NCBI RefSeq assembly: GCF_001570405.1 | Contig: NZ_BBYM01000005.1 | Location: forward strand, 206,110-270,109 | Source: Microtetraspora niveoalba | GTDB lineage: Bacteria > Actinomycetota > Actinomycetes > Streptosporangiales > Streptosporangiaceae | Reading direction: 5' to 3' | DNA length: 64,000 bases | Shown here: in pieces, positions 26,807 through 35,500 of the stretch | Numbering within the stretch: the first letter of the stretch is position 1 | Layout: every line of letters begins with the position of its first letter | The notes under the pieces: model-generated | Databases searched by the model: none | What the model was told of the DNA's origin: nothing | Seen by the model: only the letters and a program-made list of their open reading frames with translations | Program-made: the position numbers and the translations under genes

Positions 26807-28138
26807 TCATGCACACCCGGGAAACCGCACCTCCCGCAGGTCTTCCGGGACCTGAACGGGCAGGGGCTCGGCCTCCCCGGTCTCGACATCGACGCGGTAG
26901 TAGTGACTGGGCCCGTAGCCGTCGGCTTCGATCACGAAGGTGTCCGCACCGGCCCAGCACTGGACCCTCCGGGGCCTCGCCGTCGCGGGCACGCGCATGC
27001 TACGCCGACCGGTGCGCAGGCCATATCGGATGAAGTGGTTCTCGTCCTCGTCGAGCGCGATCCACGTCTTCCCATCGGGGGACAGGGCACGAAAATTCTG
27101 GTCCTCCGTACGGAATACAACCCTGCCCCGGAAATCGACCGCCAGGACCCCCTCTAAGTCATCGACCAACAGGGCATGCCCGCTCGCCAGCCAGCCCCTC
27201 AGTATCGACTCCGAATCGAACCCGGGAACACGCCGCCGCTTGCCGTCCCAGACATACAGCTTGCCCCTGAAAGTGAACGCCAGGCGGCGGCCGTCAGGCG
27301 AGAAGTACAGCGAGTAGTCCGAGCCATTGGCTTTCGACACCTTACGGACCTTCCCCGACGGAAGGTCATACACGACGACCTCGTTCTCTCTCCGGCTGTG
27401 ATAGGCCACCCTGCGGCCGTCCGGGCTGATCTCGAGGTCGTTCGGCGTGGCGTCCTCGACCGACAGTCGCTGGTTCCCCCATGTGACCACGACCCAGTAG
27501 CTCCCGTCGATGAGCACCGTTCCCGGCGCATCAACGCGGTAGGCGTACCGGATCACGGCCTGCGTGGGACCGCGCAACGACTCCCGCCCCGAAAAGGCGA
27601 GGGGGACGACGGGGCGGCTCGTGCGCCCTTCGAGCGAAGCACCTGAGGCCGAGCAATAACCCATGACGAGGACGAAGGCCGCGAGGCAGGCGATGAAGAG
27701 ACCCCATCCGGTTCCGGGCCGCCCGGGCTTGCGCTCGGCGGGCGCGGGAAGGTGCTCCGTCATGGCCCGCAGCTCGGCGACGAGAACGGCGGGAGAAACG
27801 GCAGCGACGCCGTCGGCGCCCAGAACGCGGACCGCCCTCTCGCCCGCCCGTCGCACAGCTCCCCTACTTCGCCCGCACAACCAAGCGGTTTCCTCCTCGG
27901 TCCAGCCGTCATGGTGTACGGCGACCAGGACGGCACGCTGCAAATTGGACAGCCCCTTCCCCCAGCCCGGATCGGGCCAGAAGCGGAAGCGGCTGAGATA
28001 GGACCGATAGAGCGTGAAGAAGGCGTCCTTCGTTCCGTTCCGGTCACGCAGCGCCTTCTCCGCCATGCGCTCGGCATACGGCGTGCGCCCGCCCAACAGC
28101 GACGCCGTCCGGCGGACCGGCTCGTGCCACTCCGACAT
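26807..28138 (-). CDS. sigma-factor-like HTH, single membrane helix, beta-propeller protein
   Basis: A 443-residue three-part protein. Residues about 60-110 resemble sigma-70 region 4 (LSNLQRAVLVAVHHDGWTEE followed by a HTH ending RSRGAVRRAGERAV). Residues about 150-172 are one hydrophobic helix (WGLFIACLAAFVLVMGYCSA). The remainder is a TolB/WD40-like propeller with repeated blades such as DLEISPDGRRVAYHS and SLYFSPDGRRLAFTF. The layout suggests a cytoplasmic DNA- or polymerase-binding domain coupled to an extracytoplasmic sensor. ATG 28138 overlaps no promoter but follows the family boundary; the frame open upstream is not supported. Order of transcription places it after the propeller lipoprotein, with overlapping start and stop. 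Confidence 0.7.
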   Translation of the reverse strand: MSEWHEPVRRTASLLGGRTPYAERMAEKALRDRNGTKDAFFTLYRSYLSRFRFWPDPGWGKGLSNLQRAVLVAVHHDGWTEEETAWLCGRSRGAVRRAGERAVRVLGADGVAAVSPAVLVAELRAMTEHLPAPAERKPGRPGTGWGLFIACLAAFVLVMGYCSASGASLEGRTSRPVVPLAFSGRESLRGPTQAVIRYAYRVDAPGTVLIDGSYWVVVTWGNQRLSVEDATPNDLEISPDGRRVAYHSRRENEVVVYDLPSGKVRKVSKANGSDYSLYFSPDGRRLAFTFRGKLYVWDGKRRRVPGFDSESILRGWLASGHALLVDDLEGVLAVDFRGRVVFRTEDQNFRALSPDGKTWIALDEDENHFIRYGLRTGRRSMRVPATARPRRVQCWAGADTFVIEADGYGPSHYYRVDVETGEAEPLPVQVPEDLREVRFPGCA

Positions 28139-29076
28139 CAGCGGACCTTTCCGAAGACGATCGAGCCGGTGTACGGGATGCCTGTCGAGACGCGCTCGCC
28201 TGTTCCGGCGTCGATGGCGATGTATTCGTCCTTGTCCCGGAAAGCCTCGTTTCGCGCGACCACGGTGTCGGCACCCGCCCACTGCAATTCGGTGAGCCCC
28301 GAGGGCAGGGACCGCACCGGCTGTCCCGTGGCGGTGTCGTAGATCGAAGCCGGCTCCCCGAAGTCGATGTACCACCGAAGGTCCGCGGACATATCGCGGG
28401 GAAGCTCCTCCTCCGACCGGAAGCGAGTCGCCGTTCCGTCGAAGCGAATGGCGTCGATCGAGACGTCGACACCGTCACAGCCCGCACTGCCCATCAGCGC
28501 GTCGGCGGTCAGCCCGTAGGCCCAGCACACGTTGTCGAGCGTCCTCGTCCGCCCCGTCTCGAAGTCGGTGACGAACGTCCGGCGGTCCTCACTGGTGGAC
28601 ACGGCGAAGTGGCGGCTGTCGGCGGAGCTGGCCACCGAGGTGATTCCGATGATCTCCTCAGCCGTCAGGCGCGGGGTGAGCGGGCGGATGGAACCGGAAC
28701 GGAGATCCTCGGCGAGGTAGCGGAGCTCCCGCACGTCGAAGTAGGCGACGCGGTGCCCGTCCGGGGTGATCTCGATGGGAATGCGGCCGGTGTCGTACAT
28801 CGACGACGAGCGGACATGGCTGACGGCCGTCCTGAGCCGGACGTCCATGCCAAATGGCACGTGCAGCGTCCACCCGACGCAATCAATCACGATTCCGCCC
28901 GCGGGCGTGGGCTCGAAGAAGTCGCTGGGGCACGGTGCGGGCTCGCCGTACGTGACCGCCTGCATATTGCGCCCGAACGCCCCCTGACAGGCGACCAGCC
29001 CCACGCACAACGCGGCGATGCCCGTCCACCTGCGGATGCGTCGCCGACGCGCGAGTCTCGCCCACGGATGTGTCAC
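28138..29076 (-). CDS. beta-propeller-like lipoprotein
   Basis: A 312-residue exported protein. After a basic N-terminus (ARRRRIRR) comes a hydrophobic stretch ending in the lipobox LVAC, which places the lipidated Cys near residue 30. The mature part shows repeated beta-strand units with PDGHRVAYFD and a Cys pair, resembling the propeller half of the downstream protein (both end with segments like LQWAGADTVV and VQCWAGADTFVIEA). The two genes overlap and look like paralogous sensor domains, one lipid-anchored and one membrane-tethered to a HTH. The function is unknown. Confidence 0.65.
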   Translation of the reverse strand: MTHPWARLARRRRIRRWTGIAALCVGLVACQGAFGRNMQAVTYGEPAPCPSDFFEPTPAGGIVIDCVGWTLHVPFGMDVRLRTAVSHVRSSSMYDTGRIPIEITPDGHRVAYFDVRELRYLAEDLRSGSIRPLTPRLTAEEIIGITSVASSADSRHFAVSTSEDRRTFVTDFETGRTRTLDNVCWAYGLTADALMGSAGCDGVDVSIDAIRFDGTATRFRSEEELPRDMSADLRWYIDFGEPASIYDTATGQPVRSLPSGLTELQWAGADTVVARNEAFRDKDEYIAIDAGTGERVSTGIPYTGSIVFGKVR

Positions 29077-29166
29077 GAAGGACAGTGCTACAGAACATCG
29101 ATCACAAACGAGTCAATGTCCGTCCGCCCTGTTCTGGCACTCCTTCGCGCCGTCGAGGCGTCTGAA

Positions 29167-29214
29167 CGACGGTACGCCTGACCTGTCCTTCTCTCCTGAC
29201 GGCCGTCGGCTCGC
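29167..29214 (+). pseudogene. possible remnant of a propeller blade
   Basis: On the plus strand the intergenic sequence encodes GTPDLSFSPDGRRLAP, a typical WD40/TolB blade motif, in a frame with no usable gene around it. It resembles the blades of the two minus-strand neighbours. It is short, so chance similarity cannot be excluded. Confidence 0.35.
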
Positions 29215-29265
29215 CCCGAGGCGGATTACCCGGCACGTCGCGTGACTCGCTAGCCTGGCAGCGCA

Positions 29266-30417
29266 ATGAACCGTTTGACGACGTCGAGGGGTGACTTCGA
29301 CCTCGCCCGCTTCCCCGAGGATCCTCGCGACCCGTTTCGCGCCTGGGACGCGGCGGACGAGTACCTGCTGCGGCACCTCGACGGGATCGACGGCGAGCGG
29401 CCGATCGACCTGTCCGGCCGCGTGGTCGTCCTCGGCGACCGGTGGGGCGCGCTGGTCACCGCGATGGCCGATCATCGGCCCGTACAGATCACCGACTCCT
29501 TCCTCAGCAGGGAGGCGACCCGGGCGAATCTGACGCGCAACGGTGCCGACGTGGACACGTCGCGACTCCTGACCACCCGGGACACTCCCCCGGACCGGAT
29601 CGACGTGCTGCTGATCCGGGTCCCCAAGAGCCTCGCGCTCCTGGAGGACCAGCTTCACCGCCTCGCCCCCCACGTGCACGCCGACACCGTCGTCGTCGGC
29701 GCGGGCATGGTCACCGAGATCCACACCTCGACCCTCAGGCTCTTCGAGCGGATCCTCGGGCCGACCAGGACGTCGCTGGCGGCGAAGAAAGCCCGGCTCA
29801 TCTTCTGCTCCCCGGACCCTCGGCTCTCCCCGGGCCCCAGCCCGTGGCCGCGGCGCTACGCCCTGCCGGATGGTGTGGGAGCGGCCTCGGGCCGGACCGT
29901 CACCAACCACGCGGGCATCTTCTGCGCCGATCGCCTCGACATCGGCACCCGCCTCTTCCTGCGAAACCTTCCTCGCCGCCCCGGCCGTACGCGGATCGTC
30001 GACCTGGGCTGCGGCAACGGTGTGCTCGGAATGGCCATGGCGGTGGCCGACAACGAAGCCGAGGTGCTCTTCATCGACGAGTCCTACCAGGCGCTGGCTT
30101 CGGCCGAGGCGACATGTTCGGCCAACGTCGATTCCCCGGTGGAGTTCCTGGCGGCCGACGGCATGTCGGGCGTGCCGGCCGGGACGGTCGACCTCGTACT
30201 GAACAATCCGCCGTTCCACACGCACCGGGCGACGACCGACGCGACGGCCTGGCGCATGTTCCACGGTTCACGGGCCGCGCTCCGCCGGGGCGGGGAGTTG
30301 TGGATCGTCGGCAACCGGCACCTCGGTTACCACGTGAAACTGCGCCGGCTCTTCGGCAACTGCGAGGTCGTCGCCAGCGACCCGAAGTTCGTCGTGTTGC
30401 GGGCCGTCAAACGCTGA
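29266..30417 (+). CDS. rlmG: RlmG-like 23S rRNA (guanine-N2) methyltransferase
   Basis: A 383-residue two-domain methyltransferase of the RlmG/RsmC family. The N-terminal half is a degenerate Rossmann domain. The C-terminal half has the SAM motif VDLGCGNGVLGMA (near residue 245) and the catalytic NNPPFH motif (near 310), preceded by the family segment TNHAGIFC. RlmG methylates G1835 of 23S rRNA in E. coli. The same reaction here is likely but unproven. ATG 29266 is short after TAGCCT, so the leader is very short. It stands alone. Confidence 0.82.
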   Translation: MNRLTTSRGDFDLARFPEDPRDPFRAWDAADEYLLRHLDGIDGERPIDLSGRVVVLGDRWGALVTAMADHRPVQITDSFLSREATRANLTRNGADVDTSRLLTTRDTPPDRIDVLLIRVPKSLALLEDQLHRLAPHVHADTVVVGAGMVTEIHTSTLRLFERILGPTRTSLAAKKARLIFCSPDPRLSPGPSPWPRRYALPDGVGAASGRTVTNHAGIFCADRLDIGTRLFLRNLPRRPGRTRIVDLGCGNGVLGMAMAVADNEAEVLFIDESYQALASAEATCSANVDSPVEFLAADGMSGVPAGTVDLVLNNPPFHTHRATTDATAWRMFHGSRAALRRGGELWIVGNRHLGYHVKLRRLFGNCEVVASDPKFVVLRAVKR

Positions 30418-30443
30418 CCGCGCGGCGGCTCGGGGCCCCGGTG

Positions 30444-30809
30444 TCAGGCCGGGACCTTGTCGAGGAAGCCGTACACGTTCCGGATCCGGCCGTCTTCGGA
30501 CAGCACGGCGACGTCGAAGCCGACCACGACCGGCTCCGTCGCCCCTTCGGGTCCGAGGTGCCAGGTGAACCGCATCGTGTCATGGTGGCCGTCCACGGCG
30601 CCCCCCAGCGTGAACACCAAGCCGGGGAACATCTGCTGAGCCCCGGCGATCACCGCGGCGATGCCCTCGTGGCCGGTGACCGCGGCCAACGGGTCGGTGT
30701 AGCCGCCGTCCTCGGTCCACAGCTCGGCGACCGCTTTCGCCCTCGCGTCGGCGTCCGTCTCGTTCCACGCGGCGATGTACCTCTCGGCCGTTGCGGCGAA
30801 ATCACTCAT
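30444..30809 (-). CDS. SnoaL-like (NTF2-fold) protein
   Basis: A 121-residue single-domain NTF2/SnoaL-like protein (AATAERYIAAWNETDADAR at the start, WTEDGGYTDPLAAVTGHEGI in the middle, FTWHLGPEGATEPVVVGFDVAVLSEDGRI later, split here by function). Members act as small isomerases, cyclases or ligand carriers; this one has no assigned substrate. It is divergent from an XRE regulator with a 12-bp inverted repeat in the shared promoter region, so it is very probably the regulator's target. Confidence 0.82.
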   Translation of the reverse strand: MSDFAATAERYIAAWNETDADARAKAVAELWTEDGGYTDPLAAVTGHEGIAAVIAGAQQMFPGLVFTLGGAVDGHHDTMRFTWHLGPEGATEPVVVGFDVAVLSEDGRIRNVYGFLDKVPA

Positions 30810-30869
30810 CTCGACTCCTTCGGTCCGTCTCGTTCAGCGATGTCCGAACGGTGTCACGGGACCCGGAAC

Positions 30870-30900
30870 CCAGGCGATTACGTGCCGGGTAATCGCCTGG
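30870..30900. promoter_or_regulatory. perfect 12-7-12 inverted-repeat operator
   Basis: CCAGGCGATTAC at 30870-30881 and its exact complement GTAATCGCCTGG at 30889-30900 flank a 7-base spacer. It lies 28 bases before the GTG of the XRE regulator and in front of the divergent SnoaL gene, the right place for a shared operator. Confidence 0.75.
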
Positions 30901-30928
30901 CGTCCCGGACGCCGGATAGCGTCGGGGG

Positions 30929-31732
30929 GTGACGGCAGCCCAGCTCTACCAGCGGCCCTTCGGCGAGTTGCTCAGGCAATGGCGCGAGCACCGGCGGATG
31001 AGCCAGCTCGATCTCTCGCTCCAGGCGGAGATCTCGACCCGGCATCTCAGCTTCCTGGAGACCGGCCGGTCCAAGCCGAGCCGGGACATGGTGCTCCACC
31101 TCGCCGAGCACCTCGATCTCCCCCTTCGGGAACGCAACCACCTGCTGCTGGCCGGCGGGTACGCCCCGATCTACACCGCGTCACCCCTCGACTCACCGCA
31201 GATGGCGGCCGTGTGCGACGCGATCCGCCGGCTGCTGACGGCCCACGCCCCCTTCCCGGCCGTGGTGGTGGACCGGAACTGGGACCTGGTCGACGCCAAC
31301 GCCGGGATCGGGGTGCTCAGCGAGGGCATCGATCCCGATCTGCTGACCAACGTGCTGCGGGCGAGCCTCCACCCCGAGGGGCTCGCCCCGCACATCGTCA
31401 ATCTCGGGGAGTGGCGCGCGCACCTGCTCGGCCGGCTCAAGCGGCAGATTTCGGTCACGGCCGACCCTCAGCTCGGCGAACTGTACGCGGAGCTGCGCGA
31501 CTACCCCTGTGACCAGCCGGAGCCCGAGGTGGACATGCCCGGCCCCGGCGACATCTTCGTCCCGCTGCGGGTCCTGCGGGCGGGGCGGGAGTTGTCGTTC
31601 TTCAGCATCGTGGCGACCTTCGGCACCCCGCTCGACATCACGGTCTCGGAGCTGGCCATCGAATCGTTCTACCCCGCCGACCCCGCGACCGCCGCCTTCC
31701 TGCGCGACAGTGAGAAGCCCGCCCTGAGCTGA
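30929..31732 (+). CDS. XRE-family regulator with MmyB-like ligand-binding domain
   Basis: A 267-residue regulator. Residues about 10-65 form an XRE helix-turn-helix (LLRQWREHRRMSQLDLSLQA, then ISTRHLSFLETGRSKPS). Residues about 100-260 match the MmyB-like PAS-type ligand-binding domain common in actinomycetes (VVVDRNWDLVDANAGI, then NLGEWRAHLLGRL). Such proteins often control an adjacent short-chain dehydrogenase or small enzyme. Here the divergent SnoaL-like gene takes that place. The start is GTG 30929. Confidence 0.88.
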   Translation: MTAAQLYQRPFGELLRQWREHRRMSQLDLSLQAEISTRHLSFLETGRSKPSRDMVLHLAEHLDLPLRERNHLLLAGGYAPIYTASPLDSPQMAAVCDAIRRLLTAHAPFPAVVVDRNWDLVDANAGIGVLSEGIDPDLLTNVLRASLHPEGLAPHIVNLGEWRAHLLGRLKRQISVTADPQLGELYAELRDYPCDQPEPEVDMPGPGDIFVPLRVLRAGRELSFFSIVATFGTPLDITVSELAIESFYPADPATAAFLRDSEKPALS

Positions 31733-31799
31733 ACTCCCGGCTGGAGGCGCAGGAGGCGGCCGCCTCTGCCGGCCCTGCGCTCGTTCGGGCTTGCTCCGG

Positions 31800-32045
31800 C
31801 TACCCGTCGCGGTCGTCGAGGGTCATCTCCGCGCTGTAGCTGTCGCCGCCGAAGTGCGCCAGCGCCGTCCGTAGCCGCTGGATCATCGCGGTGCGCTCGG
31901 CGTCGCGCACCGAGATCTTCGCCAGGACGTAGCCGTACTTCTCGCCGGCGACCGCGTGCTTCGCGGCCCAGTCCTTCTCGGGTTCCGCACCGTCGTTGAA
32001 CCTCACAACGACGAGGTGGGACTTGCCGGACGGCTCGGCGATCAC
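31800..32045 (-). pseudogene. orphan C-terminal fragment of unknown protein
   Basis: An 81-residue frame beginning at GTG 32045 reads as ordinary protein (SHLVVVRFNDGAE, EKYGYVLAKISVRDAERTAM, LRTALAHFGG). The frame also remains open upstream (IDRLRRVG...) into sequence that overlaps a kinase remnant in another frame. No ribosome site is seen. It looks like the 3' part of a gene that was truncated and joined to unrelated sequence. The family is not recognised. Confidence 0.45.
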
Positions 32046-32058
32046 TCCGACGCGACGC

Positions 32059-32160
32059 AGACGGTCGATCCTTGGCCAGGCAACGTCCCACCAGGTCCAC
32101 CAGCGGCGCGGGCACCCCGGACAGGTCCGGCTCGGCGTGGACGACCCGGTAGATCAAGGC
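32059..32160 (-). pseudogene. remnant of a Ser/Thr protein kinase C-lobe
   Basis: In one minus-strand frame the sequence reads ALIYRVVHAEPDLSGVP then LVDLVGRCLAKDRPS, a close match to the last helices of actinobacterial PknB-type kinases (subdomain XI, CLxKDPxxRPS). Nothing else of the kinase is present on either side, and the frame is closed or unrelated beyond it. Confidence 0.6.
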
Positions 32161-32376
32161 ACCAGGTTGGAGTACATCTCCGTCGCCGAGCCCTTCCGGC
32201 GACGAGCCGTGGGGAGCGCACTCGTCCAGCACGCCCTCACTGACGCGCGCCGTCACGGCCGCCGCTGGGTCTACATCAGCACCGGCTACGAGAACAAAGC
32301 GGCGCATGCCCTGTTTTTGAGGAACTCCTTCGCAGAGAGCGTGATATCCGCCATGTATTTCCTCGACCGTACATAG
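32158..32376 (+). pseudogene. remnant of a GNAT acetyltransferase
   Basis: The plus strand encodes EYISVAEPFRRRAVGSALVQ, then GRRWVYISTGYENKAAHALF and ends SAMYFLDRT with a stop. This is the second half of a GNAT domain with the acetyl-CoA loop (RRRAVGSAL). The first half is missing: upstream in frame is non-homologous sequence that is antisense to the kinase remnant. Confidence 0.6.
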
Positions 32377-32577
32377 TCGCGCTTTTCCCCATTACTTCAC
32401 ATAACATCCTTCTCTTGGGCAAATACAGACAGTATCTAGGCATATACCAAGAGTTGTGATGACATGGTGGTCGCTCCGCCTAGCCCTGCGCCAGGCGCGC
32501 TAGGTGGACCCTGGCCGAGACAGCAAGCCGACCGGCGAAGTGCCGAGTCGTGGTGGACCTGAGCAGGAAGGGCGACA
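32377..32577 (+). promoter_or_regulatory. AT-rich upstream region of the PKS operon with hairpin at 32479-32504
   Basis: The 200 bases before the PKS start contain the most AT-rich patch of this part (about 32385-32460), the likely promoter and regulator-binding zone; no single -35/-10 pair is convincing. At 32479-32504 the sequence CCTAGC-CCT-GCGCC-A-GGCGC-GCTAGG forms a long interrupted inverted repeat. It is either an operator or a leader hairpin about 75 bases ahead of the TTG start. Confidence 0.5.
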
Positions 32578-35500
32578 TTGAGCGCGGACGACCCGACAGC
32601 AGAGCAGGCATGGCCGGAGCACGCGGCGGCGGTGGTGGGCGTGGGATGCCGCCTGCCCGGTGGGATCGTGAACCTGGACGGGCTCTGGCAGGCGTTGCGG
32701 CAGGGCGCCGATCTCGTCGGCGAGATCCCGCCGACCAGGTTCGAGGCCGATCGGTTCGTGGACGACACCATGCCGAGGCTGAACAGGAGTTACACCCGGG
32801 CCGGAGGCTTCCTCGACGAGGACATCACCGCCTTCGACGCCGCCTACTTCGGCATCTCCCCCAAAGAGGCCGCCTCGATGGACCCGCAGCAGCGGTTGCT
32901 CCTGGAGATGGCGGTCGAGGCCCTGGACGACGCGGGCATCGATCCGGCGGCGCTGGCAGGCACGGACACCGGAGTGTTCGTCGGCATCTCGGATCCCGCG
33001 TACGGCACGATGCAGGCGTTGGAGCCGGGCGGCATGGGCCCGTACTCGATGTCGGGGGGGACCCTGTCCATCGCGGCCAACCGGCTGTCGCACTTCTTCG
33101 ACCTGCGCGGGCCGAGCATGAGCATCGACACCGCGTGCTCCTCGTCGTTGACGGCCGTGGAGCGGGCCTGGCGGTCCCTCGCGGAGGGATCCAGCCGGGT
33201 GGTGCTGGCCGGCGGGGTCAACCTGCTGATCAGCCCGGGCCCCTTCATCGGTTTCAGCCAGGCGTCGATGTTGTCGCCGACCGGCCGGTGCCGGGCGTTC
33301 TCCGCCGACGCCGACGGGTTCGTACGCGCGGAGGGCGGCGGTGTGGTGGTGCTCAAGCGCCTGGCCGACGCGATCGCCGACGGGGACCGCATCCACGGCG
33401 TCATCGTCGGCGCCGCCGCCAACAACGACGGCCACACCATGGGGCTGGCGTTGCCGAACGCCGAAGCGCAGGAAGCCCTGTTACGGCAGGTGTACACCAC
33501 GGCGGGCATCAGCCCCGACGAGATCGTGTACGTGGAGGCGCACGGCACCGGCACCCAGGCCGGGGATCCGGCCGAATGCCAGGCGCTGGGGCGGGCGCTG
33601 GGCAGCCGGCGCACGCGCGGAGTCCTGCCCATCGGCTCGGTGAAGTCCAACGTGGGGCACCTGGAGCCGGCCTCCGGCATGCCGGGACTGTTCAAGGCCC
33701 TGCTGGTACTCCGGCACCGGATGATCCCGCCCTCGTTGCACGCCGCCACGCTCAACCCCCGGATCGACTTCGACGCCCTGGGGCTGAGCGTCACCAGCGA
33801 GCCGCGACCGCTCGACGACGCGGGAGAGCGGCCCGTGGCCGGAGTCAACTCCTTCGGGTTCGGGGGTGCCAACGCCCATGTGGCGCTGACCCCACCGCCC
33901 GCCCCCAGGGCGGCCGGGAACGAGGCGGCGGCACCCCCCGCAGGAGCGCTGCCCGTCGTCGTGTCCGCGCGCAACAGGTCCGCGCTGCGGGAAGCCGTGG
34001 AACGGACCGCCGCGCACCTGGCGTCACTCGACGAACGGGATTTCTACGACGTGGCCTACACCGCGACCCGGCGGCGCGGCGGCCACCGGCATCGAGCCGT
34101 GGTGCTGGCCGATACCGCCGCCGCGGCGGCGCGGGCGCTGGCGAGTCTCGCGGACACGCCGGAGCCGACCGGCCCCGCCGGCGAGTCCGATGCGGGCGGA
34201 CGGCTCGGAGCCGGGGACGCGGCGGTGGCGGAGTCGGAGACGGTGGAGCACGGGCGGGTGGCGTTCGTGTTCTCCGGAAACGGTTCGCAGTGGGCCGGGA
34301 TGGGCGCCGATCTGCTGTCCGACGAGACCTTCCGCTCGGCCGTGGAAGCGGTCGACGCCGAACTGTCCGACCGGCTCGGCTGGTCGGTCCTCAAGGAACT
34401 GTCCCTGCCCGCCGACCAGTCGCGGCTCTCGGCGACCGAAGTGGCGCAGCCGTTGTTGTTCGCCGTCCAGGTCGGCCTGGTGGAGATGTTGAAGGCGGCG
34501 GGCGTACGGCCGGGAGCGGTGCTCGGCCACAGCGTGGGCGAGGTCGCCGCCGCGTACACCGCCGGCGCTCTGTCACTGGCCCAGGCGGCGCAGGTGATCT
34601 CCGAGCGCGGCACGGCGCAGTCGGTCACCCGGGGGCGGGGCCGGATGGCCGCGCTCGGGCTGGCCGAGACCGCGGCCAGGCAGATCCTGGCCGACTACCC
34701 GGGGCTGGAGGTCGCGGCGGTCAATTCCGACCGCGACGTCACGATCGCCGGACCGGCCGAATCGTTGAAGTCACTGGGTGAGGACCTCTCCTCGCGCGAG
34801 ATCTTCTTCCGCGAGCTGGACCTGGACTACGCCTTCCACAGCGGCGCCATGGATCCGGTGCGGCAACCCCTGGCCGAGGGACTCGCCGGGCTGCGGCCCC
34901 GCCCGGCGCACATCCCCCTGCTGTCCACGGTGACGGGCGACCTGGTCCGGGGACCGGAGCTGGACGCGTCGTACTGGTGGCGGAACGTCCGAGAGCCGGT
35001 GCGGTTCGCCGCGGCGGTCGAGCGGGTGCTCGGCGACGGCTTCGACGTGCTGCTGGAGATCGGCCCGCATCCGGTGCTGCGCTCGTACCTGCGCCGCGTG
35101 AGCGGCACCGCGAGGGTACGCGCGGCCGTCGTGACCACCTTGCGCCGGGACGAGCCGGGCCCGGCGCGCGTCCGCTCCGCGGTCGCCGAGCTCGTCGCCG
35201 CCGGTGCGCGGCTCGACTGGGATCGGTACTTCCCCCGCCCCGGCGCGGTGCGATCGCTGCCGGCCTACCCCTGGCAGCGCGAACGGCACTGGATCGGGGG
35301 CCCGCACACCTGGGTGCAGACCGACATCGACACGACGATCCGGCATCCGCTGCTGGGACAGCGGATGCCGGTGCTGGACCCCACCTGGCAGGGCGAGATC
35401 GACCGCGTACGGGTGCCCTGGGTGGCCGACCACCGGGCCGGCGGCGCCGCCGTCATGCCGGCCACCGGATACGTGGAGATGGCCATCGCCGCCGCCCGGC

